DNA of 64,000 nucleotides from Thelephora terrestris (Eukaryota; Basidiomycota; Agaricomycetes; Thelephorales; Thelephoraceae), in NCBI GenBank assembly GCA_015956445.1, contig WIUZ02000021.1:558001-622000 (forward strand). The letters are read 5' to 3'. The first letter of the stretch is position 1. The number at the start of each line of letters is the position of its first letter. This document shows positions 32,401-43,986 of the stretch, in pieces. The notes below the pieces were generated by a model that did no database searches, was not told the origin of the DNA, and saw nothing but the letters and a program-made list of their open reading frames with translations. The translations under genes and the position numbers were made by a program.

Positions 32401-32598
32401 GCTAGGATCTCGGTGCCCGACAGACCGCTTCTGGCTACTAGGCGTACGACGTCGAGTGGGGTCGTTGCGTCGAGAGTGAAGACGTTTGAGAATATGGAAC
32501 CAAAGAGGGAGCCGGTGAAGTACGGGCTTGCACCGCGCCAGCCGCTGTTCGTCGCGAACCCTGACTCGAGGAAAACGCGGTCGTCGGACTCGGTTTGA
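29496..32598 (+). CDS. Kelch-repeat single-pass membrane protein, about 1000 aa
   Basis: Exons 29496-29587, 29637-30571, 30623-32598; phases agree, giving 1000 residues. MFPSISTSILLLLSLS is a secretion signal. Residues about 30-370 contain kelch-type blades: LWVFGGK, MLLFGGQ, VFIIGGQ, LLVFGGY and ILIHGGS, each followed by the usual Tyr/Trp positions, so a beta-propeller facing out. A Ser/Thr/Pro-rich stem follows, then a transmembrane helix at about 421-445 (AAIVIGVILGSLALVAVSIV) and an RRRRR stop-transfer. The cytoplasmic part, about 550 residues, is disordered and Ser-rich. The layout is like other fungal extracellular kelch/galactose-oxidase-fold proteins with one membrane helix; ligand unknown. 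Confidence 0.85.
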
Positions 32599-35500
32599 CC
32601 GCCGTTGTTTTCCATTGACAATTTTCCCCTGTGACTTTTCACCACACACATCACGAACAACGGACACCCCCACACCTGCTCATAAATTTTGTGCAACTAT
32701 CGCTGTGTATCTCTCTTTTTGCTTTTTTGCTACGATTAGTAATTATCTGCTCTATTTCTGTATTGGAATTCACGACCACATTTTACGACGCTCCGGTGGC
32801 ACGCATCTGTTTCATGTTTTGTTCTGTAACTTCTGTATACGACATCTGCGTATATCAAGTTTTCTCAAACATACGACCCTGAGTTTGATGATCTGGTCGG
32901 TTGTGAGGCGAATGATGATCTTTTTCCTGCGACGGGCGTGGTCGAGTCGTACAGGTCGCTCCTTTGGGAGAAAGCGACCCAAAGTTGTGAGAAAGGCACA
33001 GGGAGTTGTGTATGTGATCTCTCGGGGCCTAGGCTCTACAAAATTGGATTGCGATTTCAACTAGGTCCACCAACAGATGTGATGTGTTCCACGATCGGTT
33101 CGTCGTGAAGTCTACTTCGCAGTCCGCACTTGAAATTCAGCCGAGTGATCTCAGAATAGGTGTGCGTGTGTGAATGTGTACCGTGTGCTGTGCTGGGAAG
33201 GCTAAGGAGCGATCGGTGCGAACGTTCGGAGTCTCGGAGTATGTATGCTGATAAGGATCCGTCCGTTCTTCGTCCGTTTTGTGATGGTGATTGGTGCAGT
33301 GCGCGTGGGGTTTGTGGATTTGTGTGGATGAATGGGCATCCCTCGTTGTTCGGCGAGTTGGTGGGGCTGAAGGGGTGGTGCGAGGCGTAAAAGGTTATAA
33401 TTCCCTGGGTAGTCTGTTGAAGCGAATTGAAAGGGATACCATTACAAGGCGGTCTTCCCAGGTTATCAAACCATTAGACGTATCCACGAAAGATGAAATG
33501 ATTCTCGGAACTCCAGCCCTCAGGAGAACACCCTAAATCGCTTTCGAGGGTTTTCTCGCAGAGTGCCTCGGCGGTCAAGCAGGCCGCCGAACTGTGTAGA
33601 GTGTGGATGTGTTCCCCCGCGTCGAAGGAACGTGAGGGGCTGTTTGAGCTCGGGGGTTAGAACGTCGCCTGGTACCGGTTTGAATTGAGGCGCGCGTCAT
33701 CGATGACGCAGCACGTCTTTCCGAGGGCCGAGAGTGGACTAGGAGGGGAGAGAAGGGGAGGTATTGCTTCCCCCGGTATATACGAGTACCACAGGAGCGA
33801 ATTTACGGATCTGATGTTGCGATCAGGATAGCAACTTTGCGTTTGGACCCCAAGACCCGCAGCGTGTGTTGTGTGCTGATTGTCGTCACAGAATGACCTC
33901 TGCGGAAAACGCATACGGGTTATGTGGTTAGAATACACTTTGAACCGAACCGGGGCCAAGATGGAAATGATAAGAAGTCAGTCCCAGGAAGTAATAATAG
34001 GTCCTGGCCGTCGGCGAAGGGTGGGATACAGGGCTTGATCGGATTGGTAAAGTTGAGAGGAGAGAGGGTTGGGATATTTTCCCATCGGCACGACCAGAAA
34101 GCCACGCACCTGCACCTTTCACCCCAACCACCAAAGTGATTCTCGTCCGTACCTTGATCCACATGTTCCTCGACAGACAGACAAAGAGAGATCGACGCTC
34201 CATTTTGTTTTTTGGGCGTTCCGAGTGAGGATCCTAAGGGGAGGCCCTGCGAATCGATAAGTATAGAGCCCCACCAGACCTGGCCGTTACGTTGGAACGC
34301 CCGAGCACGAAATTAAATCGCCGTGGGACTCGCGAGTCATCCGATTCAATTCTCCCCATCACGCGATCAACGTGAGTGGATACGACTCGGACCCTGAGCT
34401 CGGTGCGGCGGACACGGATGGATTACAAGTACCGTGCCATTCTTTCTTGGGCGCCTTCCAACGATTCGCTCTAGGATTTCGGGTTATGGGATTCCTCGAA
34501 ATCCGGAAACAGGATACAATATCAGATGAGAGGGGGGTGTGTGTGTGGTGGGTGCACCTTCAATGGAGTTCTGGAAGCGGTCTCGGAGTCTAGTACATTT
34601 CTAGCCCTGGTTCCATTCGTTGTTGCAGTGTAAAGAAGCAAAGCTGACATCGATACTTGGGGAAGCTCCGGAGAGGTGGCGCCGCACATGCAGCTTTCTA
34701 ATGCACTCTCGTATTCGCAGTTCTCATGCACTTTGGACGGATAGGGGATGGCGGCGTAATGCGGTTCCCTCGTATTCAAAACCACCCCTCGGACGCCTGC
34801 TCCTGAAAGACAGGTAGTACAGTTGTTTCTTGGGCGACAAACGGACTGAAGCTGTCACCGAGGACGTGCGTTTGAAAATCCGGGGGGGGAGAAGGAGACA
34901 GAAACGGATTGGGCCGCAAGAACCTCGCATGCAGTCGGGAGGAGAGGGCGCGCGTTCGTCTCGCGCTTTGACGATCAACGTTCTCCGGCTTTGACTTGTG
35001 GTCATTTGCGGTCCACATCATCTGGGATGAAACGTCGGAATCCAGGTCGACCCTGCATAAATGACTGGCGGCTAACCATACTAACCCGTTCATCCTTGTT
35101 CGCTTCAAGGAAGGTGGAGCGGAACAACTCTGAGTGAACTGATCGGATATTCCGGCAAAGGTGGGATCCCGACCATCTCAGATATCATACACACACGGCT
35201 TCGGTAACGAATCTTCCGATCCCGGCGATTCGCTGGGGGTCATTCCTCTCACCATCTCTGGCGTTTCGACAGCAGGTCCCATCACATTTTACTACGATCT
35301 ACCCAACTGCTGCGATCATCCTCCCTTTCGAGAAACCACCTACTCGCCGAAGGGTTTGCAGAAGAGTTTAGCCATTTGCACAGGCACGCCATGTGCATTC
35401 ATCGTACGGTTTTCGGCAAAGGCCTGGGCCCAGGGGGGAGGCATTTCAAGTTTCATTCGGCTGTCGCGCAGGAAGATGAATAGGAGACCGAGGCGTAATC

Positions 35501-38098
35501 GGCTGGTGAACCTTTCCTTTGTTTTTTTGGGATCCGGCCTGAACAAGGTTAAGCTCAGGGCAAACCAGATGCCCCGCTTGATGGAGCAACCGGCTTGAGC
35601 ACACGGAGAGCAAGCCTGGACGACTTGTTCTCGTCGACGTGCTGTGACCTGCAGAACGCGTCATGATCCTGGACGGACGTGGGAACGTGCTTCAACACTG
35701 TGGGTTAGACAGGATGCATGCACAACAATACAGCGCCCCATTGGAACGGCAGTTGACAGGGTTACGACAGCACTCGTCGCGGACAACAAAAAACCGCGGA
35801 ACGTTCCCCCCAAAGGTTACTGATCTGTACTGTCAGACGTCCATGTGGCGTCTGAGCCCGCGTCTCGGATCGACACCTCACTAGACCCTCACTATGAATG
35901 GTCAGGACGGTCTTGTGGGGGGAAGGATGGGGCAGGGCTTCCCCTTTGATAGGCGCATTTGGGGGCACTGGAACTGTCTGGCCCCTGTATTTGGATTCCT
36001 CGTACGCGGTTTATCGCAGATACGGTAAACAGGCCGAAGCGAAGAAGCGCGCGCCAATGTAGCGGAAGCAAATTTACAGGGACGCGGTTTCGAAATTAGG
36101 CAGGGGCCATCCCATCACGGTTTGTTAATCATCGAATCCGGGACGCCGGGAAGGTGGGAAACTTGCTTGTGTGGGCTGTGGCGATGGCCCTCATTCAAGA
36201 CCGCAACCAAAGACATATTATTGGGCGGCCGAGTCTAACCATCTCCCCCCCCCACCACCACCCCCGAGTCGGCGTCCCGCACACACGCACCGGAAGGGTC
36301 TCTTTCTCTCTCAATGAAAAAAGATTAAAATAGCCGACCCGCTTTTCGAAAAGCAATCAGCACGTCACCCCCCCTCCCAGTTCAAACACTGACCAAGCAG
36401 ACCCACAGATGGCGTACCCGTGACCCGGGTAGCGAAACTGCGCGGGGCTCATTGGCAATGAGTCCGAGGAAGTCCCTCTGATAACGTGAATCCGGGAATG
36501 TATTCTGTGGAGCGGTCGTTCTCTCATAAGCGTCCAGTGGCCCGCACGGCCACACTTGTTTGCGGCCGCGGAACCAATACAAAAGGCATCAGCCGACGCT
36601 CTCCGCGAAATTGCTCCCAGCGCTTCCAAACGAAAATTCCTAAACTCCCCTCCAAAAAGAAATCCATTCAATTCGGTTCTTTGTCCAAGTGGGGGATAGT
36701 CTGAAAGGGGCGTGCTTGTAGAAACACAACTGAATGGTGTTATCGACCGGGAAGCTCGAGGGTGGTTTACAATCCCAACAATCAATCCACACACGTCGTT
36801 TCCAAGTCGTCCGCCACAAACGCGAGCAAACAAAGCCGAGCAAAAGGATATATATATAAATGGGATTTCCGATCTCGCCGACTTGGACCCCGGACACTGT
36901 CTGGGAATGGAAATTTCGTGATGTCCTTGCCCGTGGGCCGATATACCACATCGCCGTATGAGGATTAGAGAGAGCGGCGTCAATGATCGATTTTTTCAGG
37001 AAGAGGAACAAAGGGGATTACGAACCCAATTACGGCCGTCCAATCGCGGCCCTCCCCCATACTCTCTCTCTTTGCCCAGTTCGCGCTGGAGTGCAGCTCG
37101 CCAAGCGTCTTCCAGCCGTCTCTCACGACCACTTCGCTTATTGTGCGCTAATAGACCGTTCTACCGTCTTCTCTACCTGCACTGTCTTCCACTCTGGAAA
37201 CAGAAAGGCCGCATGGAAACTTTTTTTATTCGCACAGCCGATTCTATACCCGTGAGGCATACCTTTGGAGGTTTTTGGAAACCCTATACAATCCACCACA
37301 CAGTTCGCGCCCTGGGTGGGTGGAAAGGGTAGCATCACAATAGAGTGGAAAGCCACACACGGATTCAAATATTCAATCTCGGCACTCCAAATTCCCTTCC
37401 CTACTACATACACACTGTGCTCGGTTACGGCGGCAATTCCTGCTTTCAGAACGATTATCTACCGGATCTTCAGAAAGAGACGGATGATAAGTGTTTGTTG
37501 CTGACTAGCACACATTTATCTCCCCCGGTCTTTGGTGCAGCGCGTCATCGATACGGGTACTACAAATAGCGCTGGTCAGATGGTTCCCCGGCACACACAC
37601 CCTCCCACCGCCGCAGCAGCTGCCATCTGGTCTTGTCGTTATTCGGATTCCTTGGGCAAGTCAACTGATCATATGAAAGAGAAAAGAGGGGTTCGACTCT
37701 TGGGCACCACGGCCCGTGGGCTTCCCATTGAATTCGATAGGTTTGCTTAGATAGCCAGTTATCGCTCCTGTCAGCCATGCACTTTTCATCCCCTCATTCC
37801 GGTTCAGTGTTCGGGCGCTCGACTCGACTTTCAATTGTTTTCCCCCCTCCCATCTTCCGTTTTCCGTGCTTTCCCAGGACGTGCGTTGGATATACAGCCA
37901 CGCTCAGCCACACACACATTCACTTCAACGTGTTTTCTAGGCCGAGGGTTACATGTTTGACTGCATTTCAAGAATTTCCAATTTCCACCGCCCCGATCAC
38001 GAACGAAAAAGCGCTGCTTGCGCCCTCCTCTCCATTCTCTATCAGTTTCCGCGTCCCCGCGACACGGCTGGAAGACCAACCGTGTCGTCAACATTTCT
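32599..38098. other. 5.5-kb gene-poor region between convergent genes
   Basis: Lies between two 3' ends (kelch gene from the left, acyl-CoA-binding protein gene from the right). Open frames up to about 208 codons exist on both strands but none shows a domain, a sensible start context or exon structure. There are C-runs around 36245-36265 and short purine or pyrimidine tracts, and no repeat long enough for me to call a mobile element. An unrecognised RNA gene or old repeat could be here. Confidence 0.45.
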
Positions 38099-39119
38099 TC
38101 ACTTGAGCTCCTCGATCCACTTCTTGGCCTCGTCGCCATCCGTGCGCTCCAGGACCTGCAAAACGGCTCAGCATAGCGTTCATATCTTCTGCCCAGTGGC
38201 GCCCCCACACAAGCATCACCGGAAGGCGCCGCCCGCGCTCCGTGGATACACGATGCACAGAACTTGGGACGGGAAGGGTGAAGTGTGTTCTGATGTGCAG
38301 CCAACGGCATGTTCCCGTGATGATAGAAAGGTCGAATCGTACCTCGAGAAGCTTAGCGACATACGCCTCTTGGGCGGCTTCCTTTGAGGTTCCCTTTACA
38401 GAGTCCCATGCGTCCCTAGATATCATACCAACAAAACAAGGTTTGGTTAGTAAACGTCCAACGCACGAGGTTAGGACATATCAGGCAAAGCGGTATCTGT
38501 CATCCTACTAACGGTCAATGTCCCGCATAGAAGACGAACGATCAACTGAACTGCAACTCCTCCCTTCCTGCGATACGGACATGAAACGCTCGTGGCATAG
38601 TCCCAAAACCAATCTCGCTTCCCCCCTCCGACTAGTTCCATACAAGAATAAACACACGTACCATTTCGCTTTTCCCGCAAAATCCAACAGGCCGGGTCGC
38701 TGGATATTGACATCGCCGATGGTCGCTGTTTACGAAAGTCGGACGCAGATCAGCAGATCGGCGTATACGGGTTCCACAGAAACTTTTTGAGGGGGAGCCG
38801 TCCACCCCCTGAAACGAGGCCGGGGCTCCGCATCGTACTCGACGGTTGGATGTCCATTCTGTCGTGCCACGTTCACGCGTATTGATTTTCGAGGTAATCG
38901 GACGGTCCCCCCCCCCTCCCTGGGAAAAAAAGATGGGGGAGGAAGAATCTTACCCTGTTTGTAGTACTTGTAGAACTGGGGAGATGGGTCAGCCTCGAAG
39001 GGAAAGCGATATCTGGGACTTACGGCGAGTTGCTCATCTTGGCTTGGTTTGACTGGGCCATCCTTGGGTAGACCCTGTACGATAGCAACGGCGCGGTCGA
39101 ATTTTGCTTGAGTAGACAT
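38099..39119 (-). CDS. ACB1: Acyl-CoA-binding protein
   Basis: Five exons on the minus strand: 39119-39024, 38975-38954, 38725-38662, 38415-38343, 38155-38099, all in phase, 103 residues, the normal length for this family. Starts [18 protein letters not shown]; conserved motifs [47 protein letters not shown]. The Tyr and Lys of YYKQ and the KW pair bind the acyl-CoA phosphate and adenine in characterised members. It is a small soluble protein that carries long-chain acyl-CoA esters. Exon 2 is only 22 nt. The start lies 320 bases from the divergent PH-protein gene. Confidence 0.93.
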
Positions 39120-39439
39120 TCTTGAATGAACCGGTGACGAAGATTGGGGTCGATGGGTATGGGTTACGAGGGAAAGCGGTTATCTCTCCTTCGGTCTCTG
39201 GGCCGTGACGAAACCGTGACGATGCAGCGTCACACGCTCCCAGTGCTTTGCCCATTGTCACTCCCACCGTTCCACTGACCGACTGACGGACTGCCACTCC
39301 CTTTTTGCCGGTCTGGGTTCCCACCACCGCATCATTAGCTGATAGCCCCGTTTTACCCTCCATACCCTCGGGAACATCGACCGTTTGAGCTTGGCATCCT
39401 AACCATAAGTGTCCCATAACGGAGGGTTGTAACAAAGCA
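39120..39439. promoter_or_regulatory. Shared divergent promoter region
   Basis: The 320 bases between the ATGs of the acyl-CoA-binding protein gene (minus) and the PH-domain gene (plus) must serve both. No clear TATA is visible. Confidence 0.45.
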
Positions 39440-41084
39440 ATGCCCAAGCCCGCCGCACCTCCGTCTCCCCAAGAAATCCACCGAAAGCTTTCCATTCACT
39501 CGACGCCCACTCAACCAAGGGTGAGTACGACTATGACGAACCGGACTAGCCTTTCGATCTGTCCCCTTCTTCTCCCCCCCCCCCAAAAAAAAAAAAAGAC
39601 TTGTACCCCCGAACCTGTTTTCCGTTTACTGGTTTCTTCCATTTCAATTGCGTGTATGCTGACATCACCGTCCACTTTTGCACCTTCCGCTCGCCGTTTC
39701 GTGGGATCTCTCTCTCTCTCTCTTGCAGAAACAGCTGGGGCCTAGGGTCGCTTCAACTCAACAGGCCGTGTCGGGCACCGAATCTGACTCCGATTCGATC
39801 CTGTCGCCCGATAATCCGTCGCTCACCCCCTCCACCTCTACCAGCGCCGGTGCGTTGTTCGCATCAAACGTCTCACAGCCGCCCTTGAGCTCGATCGCCG
39901 AAGGGTCGCTGGCCAGTGAGGATTCGGAAGACGATCGAGAGGGAGACGAGGACGTGGGGGTTCGTAAGCGCAGGTCGAACGATGAAACCATCATCAGATC
40001 TGGGTACCTGTGGAAGAAAGGCGAGCGTCGAAAGGTGCGCGACTATCTTTGCTGGTTGCTTCCACGTCTTTATCATATATACCCAGGCGTGGAAGAAGCG
40101 GTGGTTCGTCTTGAGATCTGTTCACCTGGTCTACTACAAGACCTCGGCCGAATACCGGTTACTTCAGCTCTTGGACCTCGGAGATATCCACACCTGTACG
40201 CCCGTCACTCTTAAGAGGCACGAGAACACCTTCTGTATCGTTTCACCCAACCGGACGTACTATCTCCAAGCAGGCTCCTCGAAGGAAGTTCAGGAATGGG
40301 TCAAGGCCGTCAATGAGGCGAGGGATGATCTACAACTGACGAGCACGGTTACCGAGGGCATGGTGGTTGCCTCGTCTACCGCCCCAATACCCGTCCCACG
40401 AAGACCTGGGGAAGCTAGCCGATCTCCGTCTCACTCACCGTATGGACTTGGGATCACATCCTCAGACTCGGAGGCAGAGGGTTCGACACCAGGGCCAAGG
40501 TCTTTTGGGATCTCGCCAGACAGGTTGGCGGTCAAGGCGCCGGGGATCGGCAAGGACGGAAGCAAACCGGTTCTGTCAGGATACTTGATGAAGTGCGGCT
40601 CCAGAAGGAGTGCATCTTGGCATCACCGATGGTTCGTCCTGGCCGAGGACAAGCTGACATACTCACGCAGCCACATGGTATGGATTTCAAACGCGATCAG
40701 AAATGATTTGAATCCTATTAACGAGGAACTGCGATCTAGGACTCGAAGCCGCATCGTGAGATACCGCTCAAGATGATATTAGATGCCCTGGATTACGAGG
40801 TTCCCCACGGTGTGCTGGGTCTGAAAGACATACGAGAACAACCACAACCGCCGAACCCGAGCAGTCAAGGGGGGACTGGGGTGGATTCCAAGCACACGTT
40901 CAAGATTGTGACCACGAAACGGACGCTTGTGCTCTGTGCCCCAAGCGAGGAGGAATCGATAAAATGGTTGAGCGCTGTGCGTGCGCTAATAGCACGAAGA
41001 TCAGAGGCAGGGGTTGTTCCAGGGAACACCACGGAGTTGCCGTCCTCGGTAGGGCGTAGGAGGATGAGTGTGGTCGATGATTAG
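39440..41084 (+). CDS. Protein with two PH domains (Opy1-like layout)
   Basis: Exons 39440-39520, 39729-40034, 40087-40677, 40740-41084; phases agree, giving 440 residues. A Ser/Asp-rich N-terminus precedes PH domain 1 (about residues 118-210: IRSGYLWKKGERRK, WKKRWFVLRSVHLVYYK, VQEWVKAVNEA). After a Ser/Pro linker comes PH domain 2 (about 290-420: LSGYLMKCGSRRS, WHHRWFVLAEDKLTYS, FKIVTTKRTLVLCA, IKWLSAVRALIAR). The closing Trp of each domain is present. Two PH domains and nothing else is the plan of yeast Opy1, a phosphoinositide-binding regulator; orthology is a guess from the layout. It probably binds membranes through phosphoinositides. Confidence 0.85.
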
Positions 41085-41437
41085 CTCAAGGCGCCGGAGA
41101 GGACGGAAAGTTGGACGGGGTTTGTGGGTTCCGAATCGGACATTGAATTGGTGGCTGTGTCATGTAAATTCGATTTCTCTGAGCGCCGTAATATCTCGAA
41201 AAGGAAATGAACCCTGATCGTGAATTACTCAAGGGTTTTCGGGGTCCTCTAGCTGTTCAATTTCTGTTTCCCTCCCCGTTGGAAATAAGTACATAAAGGC
41301 TCCTGTCTTTCTCTCGTCGTCTATTCTCCCAGCCCCTCCTCTTCCGTCACTGGGCCCCTTCCTCTTCTCTCTTCGCTTATAATCTCTCTCTTCTCGCTTG
41401 TTTACAGTTCTCCCTCTCACCCCCCAGCTAACCCCCA
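41085..41437. other. Intergenic and leader of the first Zn2Cys6 gene
   Basis: No gene. 41290-41435 is strongly C/T-rich (CTCTCTTCTCG and similar), as before many fungal start codons. Confidence 0.5.
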
Positions 41438-43986
41438 ATGCCTGACTATTCCCCCGTTCGTCGTAACATACCATCGCCCCCCGGACCTGCTTCCGGAAAA
41501 ATCGCTAAGAAACCCGGGGCGCCCAAAGCTAAAGGTGCAGTGCGCGCTAAGTCGGGCTGCTACACCTGTCGGATAAGGAGAAAGGTCGGATTTTCTTTTT
41601 CCTCATCGCCACCTTTCCACAACCGCTCACACACAACTCCCCTTTGCAGAAGTGTGACGAGCAACCGAACTCTCAAGGAAGTTGCCAAACATGCGTTCGC
41701 CTTCGTCTTCAGTGTCTTGGCTTTGGCGCCAAGCGCCCTGAATGGATGAGGGTCAGTGTTTCTTTTTAGGCGACGCGAAGAATTTTTTTTTTCTCATTGC
41801 GATTCTACAGGAGCCCGAAAGCGTACCTGTCTTGCGCGAAAAGATAAAGTCGTTCCTCGCGTCCCAGGGGATGATTAAGGGGCATTCTGGCCCTGGTCCA
41901 CGAAATTCCGAACAACAGCCACAAATTTTGATTCTCTCGGACCGCGTCGAGCCTCGAAGTCCTCCAACTCCAACGCTCTCCACCGCGTCCTCGAGCGATG
42001 GGCACAGGTCTCCCGTGACTTCCTATGTGAGGGAGGGTACGGAGTACTCTCACCTCCCCATCGACCAACCCTCCTACAACAACAGCTCATGTTCGTTTTT
42101 CCCTTTTTTTACATCGTTTGCCTCGAAAATTCTGATTTTTCTCGTTGTCTATCTAGCCTTGCATTCGTCGAGCCTCCCGGAAATGCATCACCCTCATCCG
42201 CACCACCAATCTCAGCACCATCAACAGTCTCACCCGCAACACTCGTCTTCCTTTGTTTCGTCTCGAGGGCCTTCTTTTCCGAACGACATAATGCTACACC
42301 CTTATGGACCTGCCACCAGTAATGTTTTACCATCCCCTAATAGCTTAGTGCCCTCTATGTCCTGTAAGACCCCGTACCGTTATTAGTCTGTAATCTTATA
42401 CATTGCTCAACGCCCTCGTTTCTTAACAGGGCTAAACACTTCAGTCTCGCCTTCCGAGTCCCCGACATTCACCCAGGCGCCCATTTTAAGCAATAGCGCC
42501 AGCACGGTCAACGATTCATCGGCAGTCGTTCTCGCGCCGACGATCCAGAGTTCATTCTCGCCCACGTACACTCAAGAATACGTAGTGGACGAGCCGCCGT
42601 ATTCTAAAGAGAACGATCAGGTGAATTCGATTATGGCCATGATTCAGGATCGCGACTTCGAGCTGGTCCGGCACTACATGACGAACGTTATGAAAATACA
42701 ATACATGCAGGCAGATCGGTCGATCGGACGGTTCATCTACGAGATGATAGAGAAGAGCGCGTCAGCTCGTGACGCCGTCTGTCTCTTGTCCTCCCTTCAT
42801 CGACACTGCGTGAGGGACAATTACGCAGTGCCGGTGTCTACGGGATCGAGGACGCTCATGGCTTCTGCGAACGACACCGATACTTTCTATTATCGCCTCA
42901 AGTCCTCTTTGTTACAAAGACGTGAGTCGTACGACGAGGGCGAGGCGATGGCAGGGTTGCACGTGGTCTCCAGTTTCCTGTTCTCTGGAGGAAGGGGTGA
43001 TTGGGACGCCTACCTGAACGTCGCTATCAAGTATGTCCAGAGCGTGTTCGAGGACCCGACCTACTTTGGAGCCGAGGACGCCCTGAGGAACTGCCCAGAG
43101 ACCACGAGGTTTATCATCAAGACCGCGAGTACGTTGGCTTCCAGTTTTTTTTTTCTTTCATTTTTTGACCACAGGACTGATCTCCCCGGCGCGAAAAGTG
43201 TGGTTTGACGTGTTGGCGTCAGTAACTCAAATGCGCGTCCCGAAGTTCTTGGACACTTTCCGAACCGTGTTCGGGCCCAAACAAGCGGCTTATATCGAAA
43301 TGGCGCCGTGTCCTGAACTGTCGATGATACCCATCATGGGGTGCGAGAACCACATCGTGCTCGCGATCGCGGAGATCTCTGATCTCTCGCATTGGAAGGA
43401 GATGCAGACGAGGACGGGGCGATTGTCGATGCCGGCGCTGGTTCAGCGAGGAATGGAGATTGAGAAGAAATACCTTCAGCGGACTTCCACCGGGGTTTTC
43501 CCGCAGGATGCGTATTTGGTACCCCCCACGAGCACGGCGTACGCGGACGAGGAGGCGAGGCAGATTTATCACCGGCGGAAGCTCACGAACGATATCTTCC
43601 GGGCGAGCGCGAGGGTTTACCTTCACACCGTGCTCTCGGGCGACTATCCGTCTTCGCCAGAGATCTCCGCGGCGGTCACGGAGACGATCGAGTGTCTGAG
43701 GCGGGTCCCACAGGCAAACAACGCGTCGATATCGCGATCGGTGGTCAGGAGCGTCGTGTTCGGGATTTGCATTTGTGGATGTTTGACGGATCAGCCGAGC
43801 CAGCAAGCGTTCCTGAGGGAAATGCTGGAGCAGCAGGAGGTAGAGGTCGTCGGGAACGTCGTGGCTGTGAAAAGGTTGATGGAGGACGTGTGGAGGAGGA
43901 GGGCTACGGCTGAAGGGAGGAAACCTTGGACGGTCAATTGGAGAAAAGTGATGTTGGAAGGTGGGAGGGAGTTGCTGTTGGTGTGA
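41438..43986 (+). CDS. Zn2Cys6 transcription factor with Fungal_trans_2-type domain, copy 1
   Basis: Exons 41438-41584, 41650-41751, 41811-42090, 42157-42363, 42430-43128, 43175-43986; phases agree, giving 748 residues. The binuclear zinc cluster has Cys 41, 44, 51, 61, 64 and 71 (CYTCRIRRK then KCDEQPNSQGSCQTC), closing with KRPEWM. A His/Gln-rich stretch (HHPHPHHQSQHHQQSHPQH) and Ser/Pro linker follow. The large C-terminal helical region (FRTVFG, AIAEISDLSHW, YLHTVL, GCLTDQP, ending LLLV) matches the fungal-specific Fungal_trans_2 domain of Ascomycota and Basidiomycota regulators. It would bind CGG-type DNA sites; targets unknown. The first intron splits the zinc cluster between the two Lys, exactly as in the paralogue at 47352. 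Confidence 0.9.

Noticed and set aside
35161-35598. 145-codon frame with THGFGNE, reminiscent of homogentisate dioxygenase
   Set aside because: Only five residues match and nothing else of that family follows.
36357-36983. 208-codon minus-strand frame
   Set aside because: Composition is not protein-like and there is no domain, start context or exon partner.
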